Below are positions 34,048-43,322 of a DNA stretch of 64,000 nucleotides, piece after piece. The stretch lies in NCBI GenBank assembly GCA_003241785.1, contig QFPW01000001.1, positions 62,001 through 126,000 on the forward strand, read 5' to 3'. This stretch comes from Rhodovulum sulfidophilum. Lineage in GTDB: Bacteria > Pseudomonadota > Alphaproteobacteria > Rhodobacterales > Rhodobacteraceae. The notes beneath the pieces were generated by a model that ran no database searches, had not been told where the DNA came from, and saw nothing but the letters and a program-made list of their open reading frames with translations. Positions within the stretch are counted from its first letter, which is position 1; each line of letters opens with the position of its first letter. The position numbers and the translations under genes were made by a program.

Positions 34048-34567
34048 CCCGCGGCGCATCCCTCCGGCTGTCCCGGACCCGATCCGGGGCCTCGACGCCC
34101 TCGCGGCGCCTCACGGAAATGGCCTCGAGGTCCCGGATCGGGTCCGGGACAGCGGTGTATGGGCGGAGATGCCGCGCGCCAGCGGTCGACGCCCCCTTCC
34201 CGCTGCTCCGGGCTCGACCCCACGGAAATGGCCGCGAGGTCCCGGAGCAAGTCCGGGACAGCGGAGCGCGAGCGGGAAGACGGCGCCCGTACGGATGACG
34301 CCACGCGCCCGTTCCCGCTGCCCCGGGCCTGACCCGGGGCCTCGACCCCCTCGCGGGACCGCGCGGAAATGGCCGCGAGGTCCCGGACCAGGTCCGGGAC
34401 AGCGGAGCGCGCGTGGCGACGCCGCGCGCACGCCTCCCTTCCGTGCCCCTCGCGGGGGTCACCGCCTCGCGCCACGCCCGCGTGGGTGGAAATGCCGCGC
34501 CCCGGCGGCCTTGACCCGGCCTGCCCCGCGCTACCTCATGCGGCGAACGCAACCGGGAGGATCCTCC
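34048..34567. repeat. Intergenic cluster of family C palindromes (BIME-like array)
   Basis: The 520-bp gap between topA and the metallo-hydrolase gene holds at least three composite units, at about 34069-34154, 34201-34263 and 34316-34405. Each has an outer arm resembling CTGTCCCGGACCCGATCC, a GGAAATGGCCGCGAGGTCCC linker, and the inverse arm GGTCCGGGACAGCGG. Two units also carry a CTCGACNCCCTCGCGG stretch. Outer arms are complementary, so each unit folds into a long hairpin. No gene is recognised. This is the densest repeat array of the window. Confidence 0.85.
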
Positions 34568-35350
34568 ATGTCCTATTCGCGTCGCGACGCGCTCCGCGTC
34601 GCCACCATCGCCGGGGCCGCCGCCGGCGCGGCGCTGGCGAGCTTCAAGGCCGACGCCCAGGAAATGGCCGGCGACTCCTACGAGACCGCGGCGGGCCCGG
34701 TCACGATCCATCCGGTGGAGCACGCCTCCTTCGTGATGACCACGCCCGGCCTCGTCCTCTACGTCGATCCGGTCGGCGGCGCCGATCTCTACGAAGGGCT
34801 GCCCCCCGCGGGGCTCATCCTGATCACCCACGAGCACCAGGATCATTTCGACGTCCCGACGCTCGAGGCGCTCACCGGCGAGAACACCCGGCTCATCACC
34901 AATCCCGCGGTCTTCGACAAGCTGCCGGCCGATCTCCGCGCCAAGGCGACCCCGATCGCGAATGGCGAGGCCACGACGGCGGGCGAGATCGGGATCGAGG
35001 CGGTCCCGGCCTACAACCTGACCGAGGACCGGCTCAAGTACCATCCGAAGGGCCGCGACAACGGCTATGTGCTCACGATCGGCGGGCAGCGGATCTACGT
35101 CGCGGGCGATACCGAGGACACTCCGGAGATGCGGGCGCTCACCGGTATCGCGATCGCCTTCGTCCCGATGAACCTGCCCTATACGATGGATGTCACCCAG
35201 GCCGCAGACGCCGTCGCCGCCTTCGCGCCGCGCGTCGTCTATCCCTACCACTACGGCGAGAGCGACCTCGCGGCCTTCGCGAGCGGGCTCGAGGCGGCCG
35301 GCGGGTCGAGCCAGATCGTGCTCGGCAAGTGGTATCCCGCCGCCGGGTGA
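34568..35350 (+). CDS. Tat-exported metallo-beta-lactamase-fold hydrolase
   Basis: This 260-residue protein starts with a twin-arginine signal (MSYSRRDALRVATIAGAAAG). The MBL-fold domain of the UlaG-like/L-ascorbate-lactonase group follows: ITHEHQDHFDVP is the H-x-[EH]-x-D-H metal site (about residues 93-104), with GGQRIYVAGDTEDTPE and YPYHYGE completing it. It is exported folded to the periplasm, and the substrate is unknown. It lies between repeat arrays, with no operon partner. Confidence 0.88.
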   Translation: MSYSRRDALRVATIAGAAAGAALASFKADAQEMAGDSYETAAGPVTIHPVEHASFVMTTPGLVLYVDPVGGADLYEGLPPAGLILITHEHQDHFDVPTLEALTGENTRLITNPAVFDKLPADLRAKATPIANGEATTAGEIGIEAVPAYNLTEDRLKYHPKGRDNGYVLTIGGQRIYVAGDTEDTPEMRALTGIAIAFVPMNLPYTMDVTQAADAVAAFAPRVVYPYHYGESDLAAFASGLEAAGGSSQIVLGKWYPAAG

Positions 35351-35387
35351 GGATGGTGAGCGGAATCGCCCACGTCTGCCGGGCGCC

Positions 35388-35411
35388 GTAGGGTGGGCGA
35401 TTCCGCCCACC
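35388..35411. repeat. REP-like palindrome, family B
   Basis: GTAGGGTGGGCGATTCCGCC with its closing arm lies in the gap before rnr. A half-unit (GCGGAATCGCCCAC, about 35360-35373) precedes it in the opposite sense. Confidence 0.75.
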
Positions 35412-35467
35412 GCGACCGCGCCGCGATTTCCCGTGCCGATCTCCCCGCGGCGTGCTAACGCGGGCGG

Positions 35468-37726
35468 ATGAACCAGCTCCCGACCGAAGCCCAGCTGCTC
35501 GAATGGCTGCGCGACAATCCGACCACGACGACGAAGCGCGACATTTCCCGTGCCTTCGGGCTCAAGGGCGCGGCCAAGGTCGAGCTGAAGCAGATGCTCG
35601 CCCGGCTCGCGCGCGAGGGGAAGATCGCGAAGAAGGGCAAGCAGGCCCGGCCGGCGGGCGAGCTTCCGCCCGTGCTCGTGCTGCGTGTCGCCGAGGTGGA
35701 CCGGGACGGTGATCTCTGGGGCGAGCCGGAGGAGTGGGAGGCCGACGCGCCGCGCCCGCGCTTCCTCGTCCAGACCCGCCGCGACGATCCGGCGCTCGGC
35801 AAGGGCGACCGGCTGCTCGGGCGGCGGATCACGCTCGACGCGCCCGAGGCGCCGCCGGCGGTCCGGGTGATCCGGCGCATCGGCGTCGGGCCCGGCCGGG
35901 TGATCGGCATCTACCACGAGAGCGAATCCGGCGGACGGATCGCCGCGATCGACAAGAAGACCGACCGCGACTGGCGCGTCGAGCCCGGCGACCGCGCCGG
36001 CGCGCGCGAGGGCGAACTGGTCGAGGCCGAGCAGATCGGTTCGGCCCGGGGCTACGGCCTGCCACGCGCGAAGATCGTCGCCCGGCTCGGCGATCCCTCG
36101 GCGCCGAAATCGGTCTCGCTGATCGCGATCCACGAGCACGGCATCCCGGACGACTTCCCCGACGCGGTGATCGCCGAGGCCGAGGCGGCGAAGCCGGTCC
36201 GGATCGGCAAGCGCGAGGACCTGCGCGCGCTGCCGCTCGTCACCATCGACCCGGCGGACGCGCGCGACCACGACGACGCGGTCTGCGCGATGCCGGACGA
36301 CGATCCCGCCAATCCGGGCGGGCATGTCGTCTGGGTCGCGATCGCCGACGTCGCGCATTACGTGACGCCGGGCTCGGCGCTCGATCGCGAGGCGCGGCGG
36401 CGGGGCAATTCGACCTATTTCCCCGACCGGGTGGTGCCGATGCTGCCCGAGGCGCTGTCGGCCGACCTCTGCTCGCTCGTCGCGGACAAGGACCGGGCCT
36501 GCGTCGCCGTGCGCATGGTGCTGAACGAGGGCGGCGAGAAGATCTCGCACCGCTTCACCCGCGGCCTGATGCGCTCGCCCGCCGCGCTCTCCTACGAGCA
36601 GGCGCAGGCGGCGGCGGATGGCGCGCCGGACGCCGAGACCGCGCCGCTGGTGGAGACCGTGATCACCCCGCTCTGGGCCGCCTGGCGCGCCGCGCACCAG
36701 GCCCGCGACCGGCGCGCGCCGCTCAACCTCGACCTGCCGGAGCGGCGCATCATCCTTTCGGACGAGGGCAAGGTGCTGTCGGTCAACTTCCGCGACCGGT
36801 TCGACGCGCACAAGGTGATCGAGGATTTCATGATCCTCGCCAACGTCGCCGCCGCCGAGACGCTCGAGGAAAAGAAGGTGCGCCTGCTCTACCGCGTCCA
36901 CGAGGAGCCCTCGCCCGAGAAGCTCGACGCGCTGCGCGAGACCGCCGAGAGCGTCGGCCAGACGCTCGCCAAGGGGCAGGTCCTGAAGACCGCGCATCTC
37001 AACCGGCTGCTCGACGGCGTGGCGGGGACCGAGCACGCCGAGATGATCAACATCTCGGTGCTGCGCTCGATGACCCAGGCCTATTACGCGCCGGAGAATT
37101 TCGGCCATTTCGGCCTCAACCTGCCGCGCTATGGCCATTTCACCTCGCCGATCCGCCGCTACGCCGACCTCGTCGTGCATCGCGCGCTGGTCCGGGCGCA
37201 TGGCTGGCCGCCCAATCCGAAGGTCGACGGGCTGACGCACCAGGAGGAGATCGACCTGCCCGAGACCGGCGAGCATATCTCGATGACCGAGCGGCGCTCG
37301 ATGATGGCCGAGCGGGACACGACCGACCGCTACCTCGCCGCCTATCTCGCCGATCGCGTCGGAGGCGAGTTCGAGGGCCGCGTCTCCGGCGTCGCGCGGT
37401 TCGGGCTGTTCGTGAAGCTCGACGAGACTGGGGCGGACGGGCTCATCCCGATCTCGATGCTCGGGCGGGAGTATTTCACCCACGACCCGGACAGCCAGAC
37501 CCTGACCGGCGAGAAGAGCCGGCGGCGGATCGGGCTCGGCGACCGCGTGGTGGTGCGCCTCGCCGAGGCGGCGCCGATCACCGGCGGCCTGCTTTTCGAG
37601 CTGCTCGCGATCGAGGGCCGCGCGATGCCGCGCACCGGCCGGAGTACCAAGGGCCCCGGCCCCCGCCCGAAGCTCGCCCGAAGCCGGAGCTTCGGGCGCA
37701 AGACCGCGAAGGGCGGCCGGCGCTAG
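35468..37726 (+). CDS. rnr: Ribonuclease R
   Basis: RNase R is a 3'-5' exoribonuclease that degrades structured RNA; it also processes tmRNA and handles defective mRNA. The 752-residue protein has an N-terminal helix-turn-helix (TTTKRDISRAFGLKGAAKVE), cold-shock-like domains, the RNB catalytic core with TIDPADARDHDDAV (catalytic aspartates, about residues 260-273) and HFTSPIRRYADLVVHR. A C-terminal S1 domain (FEGRVSGVARFGLFVKLDET) and a basic tail end it. Normal length, single gene. Confidence 0.95.
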   Translation: MNQLPTEAQLLEWLRDNPTTTTKRDISRAFGLKGAAKVELKQMLARLAREGKIAKKGKQARPAGELPPVLVLRVAEVDRDGDLWGEPEEWEADAPRPRFLVQTRRDDPALGKGDRLLGRRITLDAPEAPPAVRVIRRIGVGPGRVIGIYHESESGGRIAAIDKKTDRDWRVEPGDRAGAREGELVEAEQIGSARGYGLPRAKIVARLGDPSAPKSVSLIAIHEHGIPDDFPDAVIAEAEAAKPVRIGKREDLRALPLVTIDPADARDHDDAVCAMPDDDPANPGGHVVWVAIADVAHYVTPGSALDREARRRGNSTYFPDRVVPMLPEALSADLCSLVADKDRACVAVRMVLNEGGEKISHRFTRGLMRSPAALSYEQAQAAADGAPDAETAPLVETVITPLWAAWRAAHQARDRRAPLNLDLPERRIILSDEGKVLSVNFRDRFDAHKVIEDFMILANVAAAETLEEKKVRLLYRVHEEPSPEKLDALRETAESVGQTLAKGQVLKTAHLNRLLDGVAGTEHAEMINISVLRSMTQAYYAPENFGHFGLNLPRYGHFTSPIRRYADLVVHRALVRAHGWPPNPKVDGLTHQEEIDLPETGEHISMTERRSMMAERDTTDRYLAAYLADRVGGEFEGRVSGVARFGLFVKLDETGADGLIPISMLGREYFTHDPDSQTLTGEKSRRRIGLGDRVVVRLAEAAPITGGLLFELLAIEGRAMPRTGRSTKGPGPRPKLARSRSFGRKTAKGGRR

Positions 37727-37753
37727 CCGCCGGCCGGTCCGGCGCGGGCGGCC

Positions 37754-38086
37754 TCAGTCCTCGGCTTCTTCCGCGGCCTCTTCCTCGTCATCCTCCTCCT
37801 CGGCTTCCGCCACCTCGCCGAGCACGGCGGTGTAGTAGATCGGAAAGCCCGCGTCGGTGGTGAAGCCGTAGGGCCCGTCGGCGAGTTCGGCGAGATCGAG
37901 CGTCGCCGCGCGATAGTCCGAACCGAGCGAGCAGGCGACGACGTCGGCCTCGCTCAGGTGCCGCGAGGCCAACCTCCGCAGCAACTCCTTCACCTCGCTT
38001 TCGGCGATCGTGTCGACAGAGACGACCTGCTCGAAGAATTTCGAGCCAGAGTTGAAACCGGAGATCGTCCAGCTGCGATCCGACAT
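37754..38086 (-). CDS. Hypothetical protein with acidic tail
   Basis: This 110-residue protein is not recognised. It begins MSDRSWTISGFNSGSKFFEQ, has an amphipathic helix (AESEVKELLRRLASRHLSE), a segment GPYGFTTDAGFPIYYTAVLG, and ends in about 20 almost uninterrupted Asp/Glu/Ala residues. It has no signal or membrane span. Codon use fits the genome and it has its own space between two strong genes, so it is probably real. An acidic tail of this kind often engages basic partners, but the role is open. Confidence 0.6.
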   Translation of the reverse strand: MSDRSWTISGFNSGSKFFEQVVSVDTIAESEVKELLRRLASRHLSEADVVACSLGSDYRAATLDLAELADGPYGFTTDAGFPIYYTAVLGEVAEAEEEDDEEEAAEEAED

Positions 38087-38301
38087 ATGATGCTCCCATC
38101 CCGGCGCCCTGCGCGGCGCCCGCCGAGCCTACCGCGAATCCCCCGAGCTGCAAACCGATCCGCCGCCCGGACCCGGGCGCCGTTGACGTCGCGGGGGGAG
38201 GTGAATAGGGAGGACCGGCCCTATCCGCCCCGAGAGCGCGCCGATGACAGACCAGCCGACCTCCGATCCGAACTCCGCGCGCGGGCGGGCGGGCTAGGCG
38301 C

Positions 38302-39411
38302 ATGGCGACAAGCGACGTCAAGGGGCCGATGGCCCTCTATCGCGCGCGGGTCGCGGCCGGCACGCTCGAGGCCGATTCCGCCCAGCGCCTCGCGGTCGAG
38401 AAGCTCCAGCTCCTCTGGATGCGGCTCGTCGGCTACAATCCGACCAAGCCGAAGCGCGTCGGCCTCGGCCTCTTCGGCTGGGGACGGGAGAAGCTCGAGG
38501 AGAAATCCGTCCCGGGCCTCTATCTCTACGGCGGCGTCGGGCGCGGCAAGTCGATGCTGATGGACATCTTCTTCGAGACCGCGCCGGTCAATCCGAAGCG
38601 CCGGGTGCATTTCCACGCCTTCATGCAGGAGATCCACGCGGGCGTGCACGCCGAGCGCCAGAAGGGCGAGCGGGACCCGCTCCGGATCGTCGCGGACCGG
38701 GTCGCGGACGGGGCGACGCTGCTCTGCTTCGACGAGATGCAGATCACCGACATCACCGACGCGATGCTGGTCGGGCGCCTGTTCGAGCGGCTGTTCGAGC
38801 GCGGCGTCGTCATCGTGACGACCTCGAACCGCGCGCCGGACGAGCTCTACAAGGACGGGCTGAACCGGCAGCTGTTCCTGCCCTTCATCGCGCTGATCAA
38901 GGAGAAGCTCGAGGTCCACGAGCTCGTGAGCGCGACCGACCACCGCCGCGACCGCGTGCTCGGCGCGCAGGTCTATTTCTCCCCGCTCGGGGCCGAGGCG
39001 ACCGCGGGGATGGACGCGCTCTGGAGCCGGCTCACGACGGGGCCGGGAACACCGCTCGTGCTCGAGGTGCAGGGCCGGGAGGTCAGGCTGCCGGCGCACG
39101 AGGGCCGCGTCGCCCGGGCGAGCTTCGCCGATCTCTGCGCCAGGCCATTGGGCGCGGCGGATTACCTCGCGATCGCCGACGCGGTCGACTGGCTGCTGCT
39201 CGAGGACGTGCCGATGCTGTCTCCGGCGCGCAACAACGAGGCGAAGCGCTTCGTCACGCTGATCGACGCGCTCTACGAGGCGCGCACCCGGCTCGGGATC
39301 TCGGCGGCGGCCGAGCCGGAGCGGCTCTATGTCGAGGGCGCCGGCGCCTTCGAGTTCGAGCGCACCGCCTCGCGGCTCCAGGAGATGCGCAGCGAGGACT
39401 GGCTGCGATAG
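38302..39411 (+). CDS. zapE: Cell division protein ZapE (AFG1-like ATPase)
   Basis: ZapE is an AAA+-type ATPase associated with the Z ring in bacteria; the mitochondrial relative Afg1 works in respiratory-chain quality control. The 369-residue protein has Walker A GGVGRGKS (residues 77-84) in PGLYLYGGVGRGKSMLMDIF, Walker B TLLCFDEMQITDITDAM, the sensor VVIVTTSNRAPDELYKDGL, and the family end FVTLIDALYEARTRL. The ATG at 38302 is used. A 17-codon frame at 38244-38297 precedes it and is not considered a gene. Confidence 0.93.
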   Translation: MATSDVKGPMALYRARVAAGTLEADSAQRLAVEKLQLLWMRLVGYNPTKPKRVGLGLFGWGREKLEEKSVPGLYLYGGVGRGKSMLMDIFFETAPVNPKRRVHFHAFMQEIHAGVHAERQKGERDPLRIVADRVADGATLLCFDEMQITDITDAMLVGRLFERLFERGVVIVTTSNRAPDELYKDGLNRQLFLPFIALIKEKLEVHELVSATDHRRDRVLGAQVYFSPLGAEATAGMDALWSRLTTGPGTPLVLEVQGREVRLPAHEGRVARASFADLCARPLGAADYLAIADAVDWLLLEDVPMLSPARNNEAKRFVTLIDALYEARTRLGISAAAEPERLYVEGAGAFEFERTASRLQEMRSEDWLR

Positions 39412-39468
39412 CGGCGGACCGGGGTCCGCCCCGCGCCCGCGCGAACCGTAGGGCGGACCTCGGTCCGC
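39412..39468. repeat. REP-like palindromes, family A (two units)
   Basis: GCGGACCGGGGTCCGCC (about 39414-39430) and GTAGGGCGGACCTCGGTCCGC (39448-39468) fill the gap between the convergent zapE and transglycosylase genes. Confidence 0.8.
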
Positions 39469-39489
39469 CTTTCCTCGCCCGACGCCCCT

Positions 39490-40728
39490 CTACCGCAGGT
39501 GGTCGAGGAGCTTCGCGGTCGCGAAACCGTCCGGCGTCATGCCCGCCGCCTGCTGGTAGCCCCGGATCGCGTTGGTCGTGTCCGGCCCGATCACCCCGTC
39601 GGTGGAGCCGGTGTGATAGCCGGCCGCGATCAGCCGCTCCTGAAGCTCCACCTTCTCGGTGCGGCTGAGCTCGCGCTCGTCGCGCGGCCAGGCCGCGACG
39701 AAGGTGTCGCCGCCGCCGATCCGGTCGCCGAGATGGCCGACGCCCATCGCGTAGGAGGTGGCGTTGTTGTAGCGCTTGATGACGTAGAAGTTCTTGAAGA
39801 CGATGAAGGTCGGCCCGCGCGCGCCCGCCGGCGCGATGATCGCCGCCTCGCCGAAATCGGGCAGCGGCTTGCCGTCCATCAGCGTCACGCCGCGCGCGCG
39901 CCAGTAGGAGACCGGATGGCGGTTGCCCTGGTCGGCGGTCGAATAGTCGAACCCGGCCGGCATGTGAACCTCGAGCCCCCAAGGCGCGCCGCGCACCCAG
40001 CCCATCTTGGCGAGATAGTTCGCGGCGGAGGCGAGCGCGTCGGTCGGATCGTCGGACCAGACGTCGCGATGCCCGTCGCCGGTGAAGTCGACCGCGTAGC
40101 TCAGGTAGCTCGAGGGCATGAACTGGGTGTGGCCCATCGCGCCGGCCCAGGAGCCGACCATCCGCCGCGGCGTCACGTCGCCCGCTTGCAGGATGATCAG
40201 CGCGTCGATCAGCTGCTCCTCGGCGAAGGCGCGGCGGCGGCCGTCATAGGCGAGGGTGGCGAGTCCCTCGATCACCGGGATGTCGCCCCGGTTCTTGCCG
40301 TAGTTGGTCTCCATGCCCCAGATCGCCAGCACGACGTCGCCGTCGACGCCGTAGCGCGCCTCGATCGCGTCGAGCGTCGGGCCGAGGTTGGCGGCGTGCG
40401 CCCGGCCGGAATCGACCCGCGTCGGCGAGGCGGCGCTGTCGAGATATTCCCAGATCGGCTTCGAGAACTCCGCCTGCCGGCCGTCGAGCCGGACCACGGT
40501 CGGGTTGACGCCCACGTTGGCGAAGGCCGCGTCGAACACCGCGGGGCTGATCCCGCGCGCCAGCGCCTGGCGCCGGAAGCCGTCGCGCCAGGCGACGAAA
40601 TCGGCCGGGCGGGGGCTCGCCTCGTTGCGCGTCGCCACCGGGCCCGCCTCCACCTGCGCCGTCGTTCCGCCCCCGCAGCCCGCCGTGCCAAGGGCGACGA
40701 CGAGCGCGGCCAAGGATAGTTTTCTCAC
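39490..40728 (-). CDS. Lytic murein transglycosylase (MltB-like) with peptidoglycan-binding domain
   Basis: This 412-residue envelope enzyme starts at GTG 40728 behind GGAGG. A lipoprotein-like signal ends at Cys18 (LAALVVALGTAGCGGG). The SLT_2/MltB domain shows AIWGMETNYGKNRG with catalytic Glu140 and GAMGHTQFMPSSYLSYAVDF. The C-terminal 70 residues form a peptidoglycan-binding domain (KVELQERLIAAGYHTGSTDG; IGPDTTNAIRGYQQAAGM). It cleaves glycan strands to 1,6-anhydro ends during cell-wall turnover. Confidence 0.9.
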   Translation of the reverse strand: MRKLSLAALVVALGTAGCGGGTTAQVEAGPVATRNEASPRPADFVAWRDGFRRQALARGISPAVFDAAFANVGVNPTVVRLDGRQAEFSKPIWEYLDSAASPTRVDSGRAHAANLGPTLDAIEARYGVDGDVVLAIWGMETNYGKNRGDIPVIEGLATLAYDGRRRAFAEEQLIDALIILQAGDVTPRRMVGSWAGAMGHTQFMPSSYLSYAVDFTGDGHRDVWSDDPTDALASAANYLAKMGWVRGAPWGLEVHMPAGFDYSTADQGNRHPVSYWRARGVTLMDGKPLPDFGEAAIIAPAGARGPTFIVFKNFYVIKRYNNATSYAMGVGHLGDRIGGGDTFVAAWPRDERELSRTEKVELQERLIAAGYHTGSTDGVIGPDTTNAIRGYQQAAGMTPDGFATAKLLDHLR

Positions 40729-40895
40729 GGCCTGCCTCCGGCTCGAATGTTCTTTGGTTTTTCCAGCAGGGTACCGCGGGACTACCTCCGGTGGAAACGC
40801 AAATTGGGCCTCGCTCGCCCCGGCGCGGCGCATTGACCCAGGGCGGGGCGGTCTGCGACGGTTGATCCCGGTGCCCAAGGCGGAGGTTCAGCACG

Positions 40896-41891
40896 ATGCG
40901 CGTCGCGGTGTTCAGCACGAAGCCCTATGACCGCGACTCGCTCGCCGCCGGCGACGGGGCGGAGCGCCACGCCTGGCAGTTCTGGGACGAGAAGCTCACG
41001 GCCGAGAGCGCGCGGCTGGCCGAGGGCGCCGAGGCGGTCTGCGTCTTCGTCAACGACGACCTCTCGCGCCCGGTGCTGCGCCGGCTGGCCGAGCTCGGCG
41101 TCCGGCTCGTCGCGCTGCGCTGCGCGGGCTACAACAACGTCGACCTCGCCGCGGCGGCGGCGCTCGGCCTCGCCGTGGCCCGCGTGCCGGCCTATTCGCC
41201 GCACGCGGTCGCCGAGCACGCGCTCGCGCTTGTCATGACGCTGAACCGCAAGACGCACCGCGCCTTCAACCGGGTGCGCGACGGCAATTTCGCCCTCGAC
41301 GGCCTGCTCGGCTCCGACCTCGCCGGCAAGACGGCGGGCGTGGTCGGCACCGGCCTGATCGGCGCGGTGCTGGCGCGGATCCTGACCGGCTTCGGCTGCG
41401 AGGTCCTCGCCTCGGACCCCTATCCCAACCCCGACTGCCTCGCGCTCGGCGTCGGCTACGTGCCGGTGGCCGAGCTCTTCGCGCGAAGCGACATCGTCAC
41501 GCTGCAATGCCCGCTCACGCCCGAGACGCATCACCTCGTGAACGACGCCTCGATCGCCACGATGAAACCCGGCGTGATGATCGTGAACACCAGCCGGGGC
41601 GCGATCATTGATACTCGCGCGGCGATCCGAGGGCTGAAGTCCGGGGTGATCGGGGGGCTGGCGCTCGACGTCTACGAAGAGGAGGCCGGGATCTTCTTCG
41701 AGGACCTTTCAGGCCAGATCCTGAAGGACGACGTGCTGGCCCGGCTCATGACCTTCCCCAACGTGCTCATCACCGCGCACCAGGGGTTCTTCACCCGCGA
41801 GGCGCTGGCCGCGATCGCCGGGACCACGGCGCGCAACCTCGCCGCCTTCGAGGCGACCGGCGCGCCGGAATTCCCGGTCAGCGCGGGCTGA
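40896..41891 (+). CDS. ldhA: D-2-hydroxyacid dehydrogenase, fermentative D-lactate dehydrogenase type
   Basis: This 331-residue NAD enzyme is close in layout to LdhA, which reduces pyruvate to D-lactate. Evidence is the start AVFSTKPYDRDSL, the RCAGYNNVDL loop, the nucleotide site GVVGTGLIGAVLARI (about 149-163), the catalytic Arg in VNTSRGAIIDT, the Glu in LALDVYEEEAGIFFED and the His in ITAHQGFFT. The EEAGIFFED segment is distinctive for the D-lactate group. A related keto-acid cannot be excluded. A perfect 15-bp palindrome follows the stop. Confidence 0.85.
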   Translation: MRVAVFSTKPYDRDSLAAGDGAERHAWQFWDEKLTAESARLAEGAEAVCVFVNDDLSRPVLRRLAELGVRLVALRCAGYNNVDLAAAAALGLAVARVPAYSPHAVAEHALALVMTLNRKTHRAFNRVRDGNFALDGLLGSDLAGKTAGVVGTGLIGAVLARILTGFGCEVLASDPYPNPDCLALGVGYVPVAELFARSDIVTLQCPLTPETHHLVNDASIATMKPGVMIVNTSRGAIIDTRAAIRGLKSGVIGGLALDVYEEEAGIFFEDLSGQILKDDVLARLMTFPNVLITAHQGFFTREALAAIAGTTARNLAAFEATGAPEFPVSAG

Positions 41892-41898
41892 TCCCGTT

Positions 41899-41931
41899 CA
41901 CTTCGCGTGATGGCGCCCATCACGCGAAGTG
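41899..41931. terminator. Perfect 15-bp inverted repeat after ldhA
   Basis: CACTTCGCGTGATGG (41899-41913), a 3-nt loop, then CCATCACGCGAAGTG (41917-41931). The stem would stop or stabilise the ldhA transcript as a hairpin, but no T-run follows. It equally lies 59 bp before the MFS start and could be an operator. The choice is open. Confidence 0.5.
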
Positions 41932-41989
41932 CGTTGACGGGGCGGGCGGGCGCGCCAGATTATGCGGCCCCGCCCAGCAGGACATCGCC

Positions 41990-43231
41990 ATGCCCTCCCA
42001 AGCCCCCGCGCGTCTCTTCACGCCCGTCCTCGTGGCGAGCTGTCTCGTCCTGCTCGTCAGCTTCGGCATCCGGGCGAGCTTCGGCCTGTTCCAGATCCCG
42101 GTCGCCACCGAATTCGGCTGGCCGCGCGCGGATTTCTCGCTCGCCATCGCGATCCAGAACCTCGCCTGGGGCATCGGCCAGCCGATCTTCGGCGCGATCG
42201 CGGAGCGGTTCGGCGACCGGCGCGCCATCATCCTCGGCGCCCTGCTCTACGCGCTCGGCCTCGTGCTCTCGGCCTACGCGGTGACGCCGCTCGGACATCA
42301 GACGCTCAACATCCTGATCGGCTTCGGCATCGCGGGCACGGGCTTCGGCGTGATCCTCGCGATCGTGGGTCGCGCCGCCTCGGCCGAGAACCGCTCGCTG
42401 GTGCTCGGCATCGCCACCGCCGCCGGCTCGGCCGGCCAGGTGGTCGGGCCGCCGGTCGCCGAGATGCTGCTTGGCCTGATGCCCTGGACCTCGGTCTTCA
42501 TCGTCTTCGCCGTCATCATCCTCGCGACGCTGCTGCTGCTGCCCCTCATCGGCGGGCCCGGCCGCGCGCCCACGCCGGCGCCGGGCCAGAGCATGGGCGC
42601 CATCGTCGGCCAGGCTTTGCGCGACCCGAGCTTCGCGCTCATCTTCATTGGCTTCTTCTCCTGCGGCTATCAGCTCGGCTTCATCACCGCGCATTTCCCC
42701 GCCTTCATCGCCGAGGTCTGCGCGCCGATCGCCCCGGGCAGCCTGCTCGCTTCGATCGGCATCACCACGACCACGGCGCTCGGCGCCTTCTCGATCGCGC
42801 TGATCGGCCTCGCCAATATCGGGGGCACGCTGCTCGCGGGCGCGCTTGGGCGTCATTTCCGCAAGAAATACCTGCTCGCGCAGATCTACGCCGCGCGCAC
42901 CATCGTCTCGGCGGCCTTCATCCTGACGCCGATGACGCCCGGGACCGTGATGCTGTTCTCGGTGCTGATGGGGGCGCTCTGGCTCGCGACCGTGCCGCTG
43001 ACCTCGGGGCTCGTCGCGCAGATCTGGGGCATCCGCTACATGGGCACGCTCTACGGGATCGTCTTCCTCAGCCACCAGATCGGCGCCTTCCTCGGCGTCT
43101 GGCTCGGCGGGCGGCTCTATGACGCCTATGGCGACTACACGCTGGTCTGGTGGATCGGCATCGGCGTCGGCGCCTTTTCGGCCCTCGTGCATCTGCCGAT
43201 CCGCGAGCGACCGGCGGCCCTGCCCGCCTGA
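41990..43231 (+). CDS. MFS transporter (monocarboxylate / oxalate-formate antiporter-like)
   Basis: This 413-residue protein has twelve predicted spans in two halves. The first loop carries RFGDRRAIILGALLYALG, the MFS loop signature, and the N-terminal RASFGLFQIPVATEFGWPRA with FSLAIAIQNLAWGIGQPIFG resembles the monocarboxylate-porter group. The substrate is not defined. It follows a lactate-type dehydrogenase, so an organic acid is plausible, but the palindrome between them may separate their transcription. Confidence 0.82.
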   Translation: MPSQAPARLFTPVLVASCLVLLVSFGIRASFGLFQIPVATEFGWPRADFSLAIAIQNLAWGIGQPIFGAIAERFGDRRAIILGALLYALGLVLSAYAVTPLGHQTLNILIGFGIAGTGFGVILAIVGRAASAENRSLVLGIATAAGSAGQVVGPPVAEMLLGLMPWTSVFIVFAVIILATLLLLPLIGGPGRAPTPAPGQSMGAIVGQALRDPSFALIFIGFFSCGYQLGFITAHFPAFIAEVCAPIAPGSLLASIGITTTTALGAFSIALIGLANIGGTLLAGALGRHFRKKYLLAQIYAARTIVSAAFILTPMTPGTVMLFSVLMGALWLATVPLTSGLVAQIWGIRYMGTLYGIVFLSHQIGAFLGVWLGGRLYDAYGDYTLVWWIGIGVGAFSALVHLPIRERPAALPA

Positions 43232-43322
43232 GACCAAGGTCGCGGCGCCGACGCGCTTGCCTTTCCATCAGGCGGCGGGCCATGCTGGGCCAAACCAAGA
43301 ACCAAGCGGGAGGAGGCGAAAC

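Noticed and set aside
31384..34059. 891-codon minus-strand frame opposite topA
   Set aside because: Fully antisense to topA, repetitive arginine/leucine composition, no domain.
34069..34405. Regularly spaced repeats that might be a CRISPR array
   Set aside because: Units are inverted palindromes with conserved linkers, not direct repeats with unique spacers, and no cas gene is present.
38244..38297. 17-codon frame just before zapE
   Set aside because: No conserved sequence and no strong ribosome site. It may be a leader, but nothing supports expression.
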